Below, piece after piece: positions 1 through 8,351 of a stretch of DNA of 64,000 nt (the stretch's first letter is position 1; each line of letters opens with the position of its first letter). The notes under the pieces are model-generated. The model was given only the letters and a program-made list of their open reading frames with translations, was not told the origin of the DNA and searched no databases. Origin of the DNA: Calditrichia bacterium. GTDB taxonomy: Bacteria; Calditrichota; Calditrichia; RBG-13-44-9; J075. The stretch covers positions 124,001-188,000 of the forward strand of contig JACKAP010000008.1 of assembly GCA_020635015.1 (NCBI GenBank), written 5' to 3'. The position numbers were made by a program, and so were the translations under genes.

Positions 1-33
1 GATGAAGGGTAAATAATTACTCGAGCCGGTGTC

Positions 34-71
34 GTCATTGCGAACTGCGTATTTTGCAGCGCGGCAATCTC
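34..71. repeat. Partial GTCATTGCGA-type palindromic repeat
   Basis: GTCATTGCGAACTGCG is followed closely by GCGCGGCAATCTC. This pairing (GTCATTGCGA ... GGCAATCTC) resembles dispersed palindromic repeats found between genes in many environmental bacteria. Only a degraded copy is visible. No gene is seen in bases 1-299 apart from this and the heptamer array that follows. Confidence 0.4.
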
Positions 72-123
72 TCCCGGATCGCTCTAAGCGTTACTGCAGT
101 TGGCTGCACCCGGCGACACTCTG

Positions 124-200
124 ATCCTTTATCCTTAATCCTTTATCCTTAATCCTTCACCCTTCATCCTTCATCCTTAATCCTTCATCCTTTATCCTTT
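124..200. repeat. Heptamer tandem array (ATCCTTY/A), 11 units
   Basis: Eleven consecutive 7-bp units of the form ATCCTTT, ATCCTTA or ATCCTTC (one ACCCTTC) fill exactly 77 bases upstream of the first gene. The same unit recurs at 15452-15542, and its complement at 28458-28506 and about 63403-63437. Confidence 0.85.
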
Positions 201-299
201 ATAAACGGCGTGGGAACCTCGGTTTGGAAGCGCGGATATAATAAAGCAGGTTATCGCTAAGATAAAATGCCGGTTCAGCAGAGAGGTAGGAGGTATGTT

Positions 300-1349
300 A
301 TGAAATGGATGCATAAAGCAGCCTGGCTTTTGTTGTTGGGAGCGGTTCTGGCGGCGAGTTCCGCCTGTTCGGTGAAGCGTGAGAGCAAGGGGGATTTTGA
401 TGAGATCATCGTGTTCGCCGATTCCCTCAACAAAGATGATTTTGTCAATGCCCTGGAATCGCATTTTTCAAAAACCATCATGATGCCTTCACTGGAGCGG
501 GAATATGCCCTGAAGTGGCAGCCGATCAGAGATCTGAAATTTTTGCAGTACCGCCGCACACTGTTTTTCCTGGCCACCCTGGACAGCGACGGCCCGGTAT
601 CGAAGCAAGTAAGAAGCATCCTCAGCGAGGATGTGATCAAAGGGGTTAAATCCGGCGAGTATTTCTATATTCCCCAGGTAGATCCCTGGGCGAAGGATCA
701 GTATGTGGTCTACATGGTGGCCCCCACCCGGGATGAGATGATCCAGCGGATTTACGACCTGGGAGAGCTGGTGTATGACGATTTTGAAAAGTCCTATTAT
801 CAGCGCCTGAAGGATTTTATTTTCGCAAAAGGGGAGCAGACCAAAATCGAGGAATACCTGCTGCGCCACTTCCCTTTCACCATGCGGGTGCAGCATGATT
901 ATGAGGTGGTGGATGAATCGCTGGACGAGGGGTATGTCTGGCTGCGGCGCTTCTTCCCGGACCGTTCCATGCTGGTGCGTTGGACCCCGTATGCGGATTC
1001 CATCAAGATCAATTACGACTGGATTGTGCAGCAGCGCAATCGCCTGGCAGCAAAGATCTATGAAGGGGATGTGGTGGTGGAAGATGAAACCGGCTGGGAA
1101 CAGGTGCGCTTCTCCCGCTGGCCGGCCATCCGGGTGGAGGGCACCTGGAAAAATCCCACGCACATGATCGGCGGCCCTTTCCGCAGCACGACCTTTGTGG
1201 ATAAAAGAAGCAACCTGATCTTTACCATCGATTTTTACGTGCAGGCGATCGGGCAGCGCAAAAAACCTTACCTCGATCAGCTCGATGTGATGGCCCATAC
1301 CTTCCGTTCGAAAAGCTATATTAGCGAGGAAGCGCAGAGCGGATTATAA
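300..1349 (+). CDS. DUF4837 family lipoprotein
   Basis: A 349-residue exported protein. A lysine-containing start, a leucine-rich core and an SSAC lipobox predict lipid attachment at Cys23. The body is an acidic and aromatic globular domain without further membrane segments and resembles the DUF4837 proteins of Bacteroidota-related bacteria, whose function is unknown. I chose the ATG at 300 because GAGGTAGGAGGT lies 5-6 bases upstream. The in-frame ATG at 267 has no such site and would put a charged stretch before the signal peptide. It is the first gene of a + strand series running to 7901. The gap to purE is full of heptamer repeats, so co-transcription is uncertain. Family assignment is by recall and moderately sure. 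Confidence 0.75.
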   Translation: MKWMHKAAWLLLLGAVLAASSACSVKRESKGDFDEIIVFADSLNKDDFVNALESHFSKTIMMPSLEREYALKWQPIRDLKFLQYRRTLFFLATLDSDGPVSKQVRSILSEDVIKGVKSGEYFYIPQVDPWAKDQYVVYMVAPTRDEMIQRIYDLGELVYDDFEKSYYQRLKDFIFAKGEQTKIEEYLLRHFPFTMRVQHDYEVVDESLDEGYVWLRRFFPDRSMLVRWTPYADSIKINYDWIVQQRNRLAAKIYEGDVVVEDETGWEQVRFSRWPAIRVEGTWKNPTHMIGGPFRSTTFVDKRSNLIFTIDFYVQAIGQRKKPYLDQLDVMAHTFRSKSYISEEAQSGL

Positions 1350-1383
1350 TGATCAATGCTGAATGGTCAATGCTCACTGGTAA

Positions 1384-1471
1384 TTGGTTGTTGGTTATTG
1401 GTTATTAGCTAGTGGTTGTTGGTGATTGGTCGTCGGGTTGAAAATTGTCACCCAACACCCAACACCCAACA
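1384..1471. repeat. Inverted heptamer arrays (TTGGTTR)n and (CCCAACA)3
   Basis: Eight consecutive degenerate 7-bp units related to TTGGTTG/TTGGTTA run from 1384 to about 1439. After 11 bases come three perfect CCCAACA units (1451-1471). The two halves are roughly complementary, so a transcript could fold back. This occupies most of the DUF4837-purE gap. Confidence 0.8.
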
Positions 1472-1538
1472 ACTAAATCAATGATGCCGTGACGAACCAA
1501 TATATTGATTGAGCAGAAGCCTACACACAGGAGCAGAC

Positions 1539-1997
1539 ATGAAAAAAGTCGCTATCCTCATGGGCAGTGAGTCGGACCGGGCGGTGCTGGAGACGTCATT
1601 GCCGTATTATGAATTTTTCGGCATCCCGGTGGAGATGCATGTGATGTCTGCTCACCGCACCCCCGGGAAAGTGCATGATTTTGCCGGTAAAGCCCGGGAA
1701 AACGGATATGGGGTGATCGTTGCCTGCGCCGGGATGGCGGCGCACCTGCCCGGGGTGGTGGCCGCCTATACCACCCTGCCGGTGATCGGGGTGCCCCTGG
1801 CCAGCGGCGAACTGAATGGGGTCGATTCGCTGTATTCGATTGTGCAGATGCCGGCCGGCGTGCCGGTCGCTACCATGGGCATCGGCAAATCCGGCGCCCG
1901 CAATGCGGCGGTGCTGGCGGCGGAGATCCTCGGGCTCAGCGACGAAGCCATCACCCAGAAGCTGAACCGTTTCAAACAGCAGGAATGCAAAATCTGA
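1539..1997 (+). CDS. purE: N5-carboxyaminoimidazole ribonucleotide mutase PurE (class I)
   Basis: Interconverts N5-CAIR and CAIR in cytosolic de novo purine synthesis. The 152-residue product is a full-length class I PurE. It has the nucleotide-binding GSESD motif at residues 9-13, SAHRTP with the expected active-site His39, and the AGMAAHLPGVVA and GVPLASG loops. The ATG at 1539 is preferred because CAGGAG lies just upstream; an in-frame TTG at 1509 would only add a weak ten-residue tail. No purK partner is in the window. The next gene begins one base after the stop codon, so the two are very probably co-transcribed. Confidence 0.95.
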   Translation: MKKVAILMGSESDRAVLETSLPYYEFFGIPVEMHVMSAHRTPGKVHDFAGKARENGYGVIVACAGMAAHLPGVVAAYTTLPVIGVPLASGELNGVDSLYSIVQMPAGVPVATMGIGKSGARNAAVLAAEILGLSDEAITQKLNRFKQQECKI

Positions 1998-1998
1998 T

Positions 1999-2925
1999 AT
2001 GAATATTACCGTCATCGGCACCATCAACAAAGATTTAATATTGCCCTTCCGCGACTTGCCAATCGAAAGCTTCGGAGGCATTTTTTACGATGTCAGCGTG
2101 CTTTCCCGGCTGCTCGATCCGGAAAAAGACCGCATCGTGCCGGTATCCTATATCGGAGAAGACATCGCCACCAATTTTCAGGCGATCGTGAGCAAAATGC
2201 CCCATGTCGCTCAGGAGGGGCTGATCCCGATCCCCGAAAAAAACCACAAAGTGATCCTGGAATACAGCACCCCGGAAAAACGCCTGGAGCGCTCATTGTT
2301 TCCATTTCCCCCGCTCAGTTGGGCGCAGATAGAACCGCATGTGGCCGGGGCGGATATGATTATCGTCAACCTGATCTGCGGGTGGGATCTCGATTTTGAT
2401 GCGTTTACCAAATTGAGCGACCTGGCCTATGACCGCCTCTACCTGGACGTTCATTACCTGCTGATGGGGCGCGACGAACTGGGGCGGCGGATTCCCGAAA
2501 AACCGCCCGGGGCGGCGGAGTGGCTCAATCGCAGTAAATTTGTGCAGATGAATGCCGATGAGTACGCCCTGCTGGCGGCCGGCAGCCGCAATGAGGTGGA
2601 TTTCTTCCAGCGCCATTGCCGGGAAGATCAGGTGCTGCTGCTGACCCGCGGTCGGGAGGGGGTTCTGGCAGTCTACCGCCGCGAGGAAATGGTGGCGCAG
2701 CGTCACTTTCCGGGCCTGCGGGTGCCGCGCATCATCGATACCACCGGCTGTGGCGACGCCTTCGGAGCCGGCTTTGTGGTGGAATATCTGCAATCGGGCA
2801 GCCTGGCGGCCGCGGCCGCCTATGCCAATCGCGTCGCCGCCGCCAAACTGACCCTGCGCGGCACCACGGAAATGGATAAGCTGCCGGAAGCAATGCGCCA
2901 GGTGGCGACCCTGAATCCGTCTTGA
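1999..2925 (+). CDS. PfkB-family carbohydrate kinase
   Basis: A 308-residue ribokinase-like sugar or nucleoside kinase, cytosolic. The C-terminal PfkB signature DTTGCGDAFGAGF holds the anion hole and the catalytic base Asp253. An SFGG motif near residue 30 fits the N-terminal substrate-binding region. The substrate cannot be read from sequence. The start codon lies one base after the purE stop, so the two genes probably form an operon. Linkage to purE might hint at a nucleoside or ribose substrate, but that is inference only. Confidence 0.85.
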   Translation: MNITVIGTINKDLILPFRDLPIESFGGIFYDVSVLSRLLDPEKDRIVPVSYIGEDIATNFQAIVSKMPHVAQEGLIPIPEKNHKVILEYSTPEKRLERSLFPFPPLSWAQIEPHVAGADMIIVNLICGWDLDFDAFTKLSDLAYDRLYLDVHYLLMGRDELGRRIPEKPPGAAEWLNRSKFVQMNADEYALLAAGSRNEVDFFQRHCREDQVLLLTRGREGVLAVYRREEMVAQRHFPGLRVPRIIDTTGCGDAFGAGFVVEYLQSGSLAAAAAYANRVAAAKLTLRGTTEMDKLPEAMRQVATLNPS

Positions 2926-2978
2926 AATTGAAACTAAGGATCGAATTATGAATAATTTGGTGAATCTCAAGTATAATT

Positions 2979-3057
2979 GCCACAGAGACACAGAGTTCAC
3001 GGAGAACTGAAAAATGACAACTGAACACCAACTCAGTGATCTCTGTGTCTCTGTGGC
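2979..3057. repeat. CACAGAG inverted-repeat element, copy 1
   Basis: GCCACAGAGACACAGAG on the left is mirrored by CTCTGTGTCTCTGTGGC on the right, about 45 bases apart, forming a potential long hairpin. Further copies lie at 30809-30883, 32377-32445 and 43506-43588. All four are between genes. Confidence 0.85.
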
Positions 3058-3106
3058 TGTAGTTTACAAGTTAATTCTTAATCAATCCTAAGACGATCCA
3101 CTCATT

Positions 3107-4003
3107 ATGAAAAAAATCCTAATCACCGGCGCCAACGGGTTGCTTGGCCAGGCGCTGGTGGAAATATTCGCCGGGCACTTTCAGGTCGTAGCCACCTCCC
3201 GCGAAGGCCAGGCCGTTGCGCCGGCTGCCGGCGTCACCCATCTGCCGCTGGACATCCGCGATGCCCGCGCCTGCAAATCTGTGATCCGCGAGGTGCGGCC
3301 GGATGCGATCATCAACGCCGCCGCTTACACCAACGTGGACGGCTGTGAGTATGAGAAGTCGCACTGCTGGGAGGTGAATGTGAAGGGAGTGGAAAATCTG
3401 GCCCAGGCCGCCCGGCGCAATATGGCGCTGCTGGTGCAGCTCTCGACGGATTATATTTTTGATGGTACGAACGGGCCATACGGAGAAGATGATCCTCCCA
3501 ATCCCCTGGGCTACTACGGCAAGTCCAAGCTCGCCGCAGAAAATGTGGTGCGGATGACCGGCATCCCCTATGCGATTATCCGCACCAACGTCATCTACGG
3601 CACCGGTAACGGGATCAAGAACAATTTTTTCCTGTGGATCTACCACAGCCTCAAGGCTGGAAAACAGATCAACGTCGTCACCGATCAGTATAACAACCCT
3701 ATCCTGGCGCAGGAACTGGCGGAAGGAATTCGATTACTTGTTGAAAAATCCCAATATGGTGTGTATCATTTGGCTGGTAAAGCATACCTGAGCCGCTATG
3801 AGTTTGCGGTGCAGGTGGCGGAAGTTTTCGGCTTTCCCCGGGAACGGGTGCGGCCAGTGACGACCGCAGAACTGGGACAGACCGCACCGCGACCGATGCG
3901 CGGAGGATTGAAAATTGATCTGGCAATGCGGGAACTAGGGTTCGCCCCGGCCCCCTTGCAGGCGGTATTAACCTCGCTCAAATCGAACGTCGAAGCTGGC
4001 TGA
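3107..4003 (+). CDS. RmlD-like dTDP-4-dehydrorhamnose reductase / NAD-dependent sugar epimerase family
   Basis: A 298-residue extended short-chain dehydrogenase. It shows the N-terminal Rossmann motif GANGLLG (residues 8-14), STDYIFDG, and the catalytic pair Tyr137-x3-Lys141 (YGKSK). The STDYVFDG-like segment and overall length match RmlD, which makes dTDP-L-rhamnose from the 4-keto intermediate. No rmlA, rmlB or rmlC is nearby, so the exact substrate is uncertain. It stands upstream of a glycosyltransferase by 34 bases, suggesting a shared role in glycan or glycolipid synthesis. Confidence 0.8.
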   Translation: MKKILITGANGLLGQALVEIFAGHFQVVATSREGQAVAPAAGVTHLPLDIRDARACKSVIREVRPDAIINAAAYTNVDGCEYEKSHCWEVNVKGVENLAQAARRNMALLVQLSTDYIFDGTNGPYGEDDPPNPLGYYGKSKLAAENVVRMTGIPYAIIRTNVIYGTGNGIKNNFFLWIYHSLKAGKQINVVTDQYNNPILAQELAEGIRLLVEKSQYGVYHLAGKAYLSRYEFAVQVAEVFGFPRERVRPVTTAELGQTAPRPMRGGLKIDLAMRELGFAPAPLQAVLTSLKSNVEAG

Positions 4004-4037
4004 GCCGTTTGGCGGCGCCGGCTGGAACAGGAGGTTC

Positions 4038-4757
4038 ATGAAGAAGACCCTGGTTATTGTGCCGACTTATAACGAACGCGAAAATATCGAACTCCTGCTG
4101 GATACGGTTTTCGGGCTGAAGGTGCCCGGCCTTGCGGTGCTGATCGTTGATGACAATTCACCGGACCAGACGGCCGAGATCGTTCGCGGATTGATGAAGC
4201 AGAATCCGGCGCTGTTTATGCTGGAGCGGCCCGGCAAACTGGGACTGGGAACTGCCTACATTGCCGGGTTCAAATATGCCCTGGAAAACGGCTATGACCA
4301 CATCTTCGAGATGGACGCCGACCTTTCCCACAACCCCAAAGAGATTCCCAATTTCCTGGAAATGATCGAAGATGCCGACCTGGTGATCGGCTCCCGCTAT
4401 CTCAAGGGGGTCAACGTGATCAACTGGCCCCTGGCCCGCCTGGCGCTGAGTGTTTTTGCCAGCCAGTATACCCGGATCATCACCGGCATGCCGATCAGCG
4501 ACTGTACCGGGGGGTTTAAATGCTTCCGCCGCGAGGTGCTGGAACAGATCCCGCTGGATGAGGTGCGCTCCAACGGCTATGCCTTCCAGATTGAAATGAA
4601 TTTTAAGGCCTGGAAGCGCGGTTTTAAGATCCGCGAACTGCCGATCATCTTTACCGACCGCACCGTCGGGAAATCAAAAATGTCGCGTAAAATTATGTTC
4701 GAAGCCGCCTACATGGTCTGGAAACTGAAGCTGATGAGCTTCTTTGGGAAGTATTAG
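4038..4757 (+). CDS. Polyprenol monophosphomannose synthase-like glycosyltransferase (GT2)
   Basis: A 239-residue GT2 enzyme of the dolichol-phosphate-mannose-synthase type. It would transfer a sugar from a nucleotide donor to polyprenyl phosphate at the inner face of the cytoplasmic membrane. Visible motifs are VPTYNERENI at the N-terminus, VDDNSPDQT, the metal-binding DAD at residues 93-95 (MDADLSHNP), and CTGGFKCF. The multi-helix C-terminal anchor present in some homologues is absent. An AGGAGG site precedes the ATG. The sugar is unproved. Confidence 0.85.
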   Translation: MKKTLVIVPTYNERENIELLLDTVFGLKVPGLAVLIVDDNSPDQTAEIVRGLMKQNPALFMLERPGKLGLGTAYIAGFKYALENGYDHIFEMDADLSHNPKEIPNFLEMIEDADLVIGSRYLKGVNVINWPLARLALSVFASQYTRIITGMPISDCTGGFKCFRREVLEQIPLDEVRSNGYAFQIEMNFKAWKRGFKIRELPIIFTDRTVGKSKMSRKIMFEAAYMVWKLKLMSFFGKY

Positions 4758-4814
4758 GCTGATACGCATTTTTGTGGAGACTTCCACACGGAGTGCTGTG
4801 TAATACGGAGAACG

Positions 4815-4920
4815 ATTGCATGGGGCATGGGGCATGGCGCATGGTGTATTACAGTGCGGGTGTCGGAACATGAGCTTGTACATTACGGCGCCATGCCCCA
4901 TGCGCCATGCCCCATGCAAT
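4815..4920. repeat. CATGGGG-core palindromic element, copy 1
   Basis: The ends are ATTGCATGGGGCATGG and a near-perfect complement (two mismatches over 30 bases), both built of degenerate 7-bp CATGGGG units. They flank a core starting GTGTATTACAGTGCGGGTG. The same core, inverted, occurs at 13635-13690 and about 30229-30282. It fills the gap before accA. Confidence 0.9.
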
Positions 4921-5017
4921 AATACTTCACGGTCCTCCGCATGAGCGTTTTGAAATTCTGACGGAATTTTGTACATTGAACTATGAAAACAGATTTTAAC
5001 CTGGAGAGGATACTACC

Positions 5018-5983
5018 TTGAAGAGAACGTTTCGGGTTGTACTGGATTTTGAAAAGCCGGTGGTGGAACTGCAGAAGAAAATTGCCGAGATGGAGCAGTT
5101 GGCGAAAGAGACCGGCGTGAATGTTTCGGAAGATGCCAAACGTCTGAAGAAGAAAGCGGATTCCCTGCAAAAAGAAATATATGCCAAGCTGACGCCCTGG
5201 CAGCGGGTGCAGTTGGCGCGCCATTCCGACCGCCCGTTTACCCTGGATTATATCGAACGGATTGCCGATGACTTCACAGAGCTGCACGGCGACCGCTATT
5301 ATGCCGATGATGCGGCGATGATCACCGGCATGGCCCGGATCGAGGATTTCCGGGTGATGTTGATCGGGCAGCAGAAGGGACGGGATGTAAAGGAAAACCT
5401 GCACCGCAATTTTGGGATGTCCAATCCGGAAGGATACCGCAAGGCCCTGCGGGTGATGAAACTGGCCGCCAAATTCAACATGCCGATCATCACCTTCATC
5501 GATACGCCGGGGGCCTATCCCGGCATCGGGGCGGAAGAGCGCGGCCAGGCGGAAGCAATCGCCCGCAATCTGTTGGAGATGGCCCGCCTTCCGGTGCCGG
5601 TGATCATTACCGTGATCGGTGAAGGCGCCTCCGGCGGCGCGCTGGGGATCGGGGTCGGAGATGTGATCCTGATGCTGGAAAACTGCTGGTATTCGGTCAT
5701 CTCCCCCGAAGGCTGCGCTGCGATTCTCTGGAAGGATAATGCCAAAGCCCCGCAGGCGGCCGAGATCATGAAGCTGACCGCCCCGGATCTGCTGGAACTG
5801 GGAGTGATCGACAAAGTGGTTAAGGAACCCTTTGGCGGCGCGCATTGGGATTGGGACGCCGCTGCAGACAATCTCAAGAAGAGCCTGCTGGCGGAGCTGA
5901 AGCAACTCAGTAAGATCGCGCCGGACAAGCTGATCGAGAAACGGATCCAGAAATACGAGAAAATGGGCTTCTGGAACGAATAA
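5018..5983 (+). CDS. accA: Acetyl-CoA carboxylase carboxyltransferase subunit alpha
   Basis: The 321-residue alpha half of the carboxyltransferase that moves CO2 from biotin carboxyl carrier protein to acetyl-CoA, the first step of fatty-acid synthesis. The N-terminal helical region, the RPFTLDYIERI and HGDRYYADDAAM segments, GQQKGRDVKENLHRNFGM, FIDTPGAYPGIGAEERGQ and GEGASGGALGIGVGD are all typical of AccA. Length matches the family. The start codon is TTG, supported by GGAGAGGA seven bases upstream. accD is not in the window. Confidence 0.96.
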   Translation: MKRTFRVVLDFEKPVVELQKKIAEMEQLAKETGVNVSEDAKRLKKKADSLQKEIYAKLTPWQRVQLARHSDRPFTLDYIERIADDFTELHGDRYYADDAAMITGMARIEDFRVMLIGQQKGRDVKENLHRNFGMSNPEGYRKALRVMKLAAKFNMPIITFIDTPGAYPGIGAEERGQAEAIARNLLEMARLPVPVIITVIGEGASGGALGIGVGDVILMLENCWYSVISPEGCAAILWKDNAKAPQAAEIMKLTAPDLLELGVIDKVVKEPFGGAHWDWDAAADNLKKSLLAELKQLSKIAPDKLIEKRIQKYEKMGFWNE

Positions 5984-6000
5984 TACCAAAAGAGATCAAG

Positions 6001-6213
6001 ATGACCATGCTCGACCAACAATTACTCGAAATACTCGCCTGCGCCAGTTGCAAGGGGCCGCTGGAGGTGATGGTGACGGACCCCGAGCGCAATGACGGTA
6101 AGCTCCTCTGCCGCCGCTGTAATCTTGCCTATATCGTGACCAACGGCCTGCCTAATATGCTTCCCGAACAGGCGGAAAAGATTGAAACGCCGGAAGATCA
6201 ACATATGGGTTAA
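6001..6213 (+). CDS. Trm112/UPF0434-family small zinc-binding protein
   Basis: A 70-residue protein with two cysteine pairs, CASC near residue 14 and CRRC near residue 38, spaced as in Trm112-like zinc ribbons. It ends in the GLPNMLPEQA segment common in bacterial UPF0434 proteins. Trm112 relatives activate methyltransferases; the bacterial partner is not known here. Its last residues (HMG) and stop codon are encoded by the first unit of an ATGGGTTA octamer array, so its original C-terminus may have been altered. It follows accA by 17 bases. Confidence 0.85.
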   Translation: MTMLDQQLLEILACASCKGPLEVMVTDPERNDGKLLCRRCNLAYIVTNGLPNMLPEQAEKIETPEDQHMG

Positions 6214-6236
6214 TGGGTGAATGGGTTTATGGGGAA
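6205..6236. repeat. Octamer array ATGGGTKA, 4 units (family F)
   Basis: Four 8-bp units (ATGGGTTA, ATGGGTGA, ATGGGTTT, ATGGGGAA) are followed by AAAACGGACG and, 50 bases on, TTCACCCAT. The first unit supplies the stop codon of the Trm112-like gene. Related arrays lie at 21123-21187, 30165-30180, 38675-38714 and 44878-45006. Confidence 0.8.
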
Positions 6237-6341
6237 AAACGGACGACCGCTTCAATCCCGTCATTCCCATTTTCAGGTTTACGTTTTCACCCATACACCT
6301 TGTCCCGCTCAATCCCCGGTGCCTGTATTCCAGTGGCGAAG

Positions 6342-7901
6342 ATGATCATGATACGAAAACCTGTTGCCAGGCGATTATTACCGTTTGCCGCTTTTGTCGG
6401 TGCTGCGCTGATTTTTACGGTGATTTACGGCATCTCCCCTCTGTATACTTCCAATCAGAATCAGTATCTCCTCTACGGGCTGGCCCGGGGTGGCATGGGG
6501 TGGCTCCGCAATGACTGGATGGCCAACACCACCGATCCGGTGCCCCTGTTTAGCTGGTTGGTATACCTGACCTACCGCTTCCTGAGTGTCGACTGGTTTT
6601 ATGTCTACTTTGCTGCAGCCGTCGGGATTTATATTTATGCCCTGAGCCGGATTGTCTTTATCCTATTCGATTTCAGCGGCAGCCGGCTGCGCCAGTTCAG
6701 TTTTTTTACGGGAATGGCGTTGATCCATTCCGGATTTCTGAAAACCCTGATTTACGAGGTGAGCGGCAAGGAACTCCTCAGCCTGTTTTATACCGGCCTG
6801 GCCAAACAATATGTGCTGGCGTATGAATTCCAGCCCAGCGTGTTCGGGGTGCTGCTGCTGTTATCGATTGCGCTGTTTCTGCAAAAACGCTACCGCGGGG
6901 CGGTGGTGTTGGCGGTGCTGGCGGCTGCCTTCCATACCGGCTCGCTGTTCTCCGCCGGGGGGCTGGTCCTGGCTTATATGGCAGCGATTTATCTCGAAAA
7001 ACGCGCGCTGTGGCCTGCGCTCAAGCCGGGACTGTTGGCCCTGCTGCTGATCGCACCGGTGCTGTTCTATGTGGTAATTCATTTTGATCCCTTCACCGGG
7101 GAGAAGTTAGCCCGGGCGCAGCACATCCTCAATTCGTTTCGTACCCCTCACCACCTGGTCACCGCTCGCTGGAGCACCGAATCTTTTTGGGCGCGAATCG
7201 CGATCATTATCGCCGGTCTTGCCTGCGCCCAAGGCACCCGGCTGTTTCCAGTGCTGGCAGTCTCCACTGCGCTGGCATTTCTGATGACGCTGCTGCAGAT
7301 CCTGAGCGGCAGTGACAGCCTGGCGCTGATCTACCCCTGGCGGATCTCGGTGATCCTGGTGCCCCTGGCCACCGCCCTGATGGTGGGCCGGGGCATCGAC
7401 ATGCTGTTCCGGCGTTACGCTGATGTCACCAAACGGATGGCAGCGCCCCTGCTGCGGCTGAATATTGCCCTTCTGGTACTGTTGTTGCTGGGGGGCGCTT
7501 ATACGATCTATGAACGGTTTCAGGCCCATGCGAATGATCCGGCCCGGGGAATGCTCAACTACGTGAAAACCCACGCCCGGCCCGGCGACCAGTACCTGAT
7601 TCCCAGCCTGGAACTGGAGCAACTGGAAAATTTCCGCCTGGAAACCGGCGCTCCGGCGTTGGTCGACTTCAAGGCGGTGCCCTACCGCGATGCGGATGTG
7701 TTGGAATGGTACGAGCGGATCAGCCTGGCCCGGCGTTTTTACCGGGCGCCAACTATCGATTGCAGCTTACTGCGTCAAATGCATCAAACCTACCGACTGA
7801 CGCATCTGGTGCTGGAAACGGAGCGCTTTTCTGCCAATTGTGCTTTTCTGACGCCGGTGTACCGCGATGGGGTGTTCGGGGTGTATGAGATCGGGGAGTG
7901 A
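6342..7901 (+). CDS. Polytopic inner-membrane protein of unknown function
   Basis: A 519-residue protein with about ten hydrophobic segments spread from residue 10 to about 400, followed by a soluble C-terminal domain of about 110 residues ending in VYEIGE. The conserved-looking N-terminal stretch YTSNQNQYLLYGLA followed by NDWMANTTDPVPLFSW recalls the DUF6798-like membrane proteins found near polysaccharide genes, but I am not certain. The reading frame is open from 6213, yet the first 43 codons are octamer-repeat sequence and low-quality, so the ATG at 6342 (or 6348) is more likely. The neighbouring glycan genes suggest a role in sugar transfer or export. Confidence 0.65.
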   Translation: MIMIRKPVARRLLPFAAFVGAALIFTVIYGISPLYTSNQNQYLLYGLARGGMGWLRNDWMANTTDPVPLFSWLVYLTYRFLSVDWFYVYFAAAVGIYIYALSRIVFILFDFSGSRLRQFSFFTGMALIHSGFLKTLIYEVSGKELLSLFYTGLAKQYVLAYEFQPSVFGVLLLLSIALFLQKRYRGAVVLAVLAAAFHTGSLFSAGGLVLAYMAAIYLEKRALWPALKPGLLALLLIAPVLFYVVIHFDPFTGEKLARAQHILNSFRTPHHLVTARWSTESFWARIAIIIAGLACAQGTRLFPVLAVSTALAFLMTLLQILSGSDSLALIYPWRISVILVPLATALMVGRGIDMLFRRYADVTKRMAAPLLRLNIALLVLLLLGGAYTIYERFQAHANDPARGMLNYVKTHARPGDQYLIPSLELEQLENFRLETGAPALVDFKAVPYRDADVLEWYERISLARRFYRAPTIDCSLLRQMHQTYRLTHLVLETERFSANCAFLTPVYRDGVFGVYEIGE

Positions 7902-7911
7902 GGGGGGCTGG

Positions 7912-8035
7912 ATGTTTGTTCGCTGCGCTCACGATGTTTGCTCGCGGTGCTCGCGATGTTTGTTCGCTTCGCTCACGATATTTGCTCATTTTTTTTAAGC
8001 AATGTTTGTTCCGCTTCGCTCACGATATTTGCTCA
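7912..8035. repeat. CTCGCGAT-type repeat cluster, copy 1 (family C)
   Basis: Degenerate 22-23 bp units (GATGTTTGTTCGCTGCGCTCAC and variants) start 11 bases after the preceding stop codon. Each unit is itself a small imperfect palindrome around CGCTNCGCTCNCG. Other clusters lie at 16402-16563 and 40201-40317, also directly 3' of genes. Confidence 0.8.
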
Positions 8036-8040
8036 TTCGC

Positions 8041-8085
8041 CAACCGCCAACCGCCAATTTGAACCATTTTCCAACCGCCAACAGC
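8041..8085. repeat. Degenerate CAACCGC heptamer array
   Basis: CAACCGC units at 8041 and 8048 are followed by degraded units and another CAACCGC-CAACAGC pair at 8072-8085. It lies between the family C cluster and the palindrome at 8177-8293. Confidence 0.55.
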
Positions 8086-8176
8086 CACTTCTGATTTTAC
8101 ACAAAATATTGGGCTTGATCTAAAAATAGGCCTTATTACAAGCTAAACCATTGAATAATTTGAAGAAAGAAGTAGG

Positions 8177-8293
8177 GTGTCATTTCGAACCCTGCAGTTT
8201 AGGGTGAGAAATCTGTCGCTGCAAAAAGCTGAAGGTGTCGATTGGTTCAAATCGGGCGTAAAAATAGATTTCTCGCTTCGCTCGAAATGACAC
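8177..8293. repeat. GTGTCATTTCGA palindromic element with terminal inverted repeats
   Basis: The left end GTGTCATTTCGA with GAGAAATCT is mirrored on the right by AGATTTCTCGCTTCGCTCG and AAATGACAC. Weaker complementarity extends outwards (GGCCTTATTAC near 8131 against GTAATAAGGTC near 8320). There is no coding content. It resembles a non-autonomous MITE-like or REP-like element. It occupies the rest of the 7902-8351 gap. Confidence 0.75.
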
Positions 8294-8351
8294 GCATTCA
8301 GTAAAAACAATAACATAAGCAGTAATAAGGTCTAATGTATCCTATAATAGC

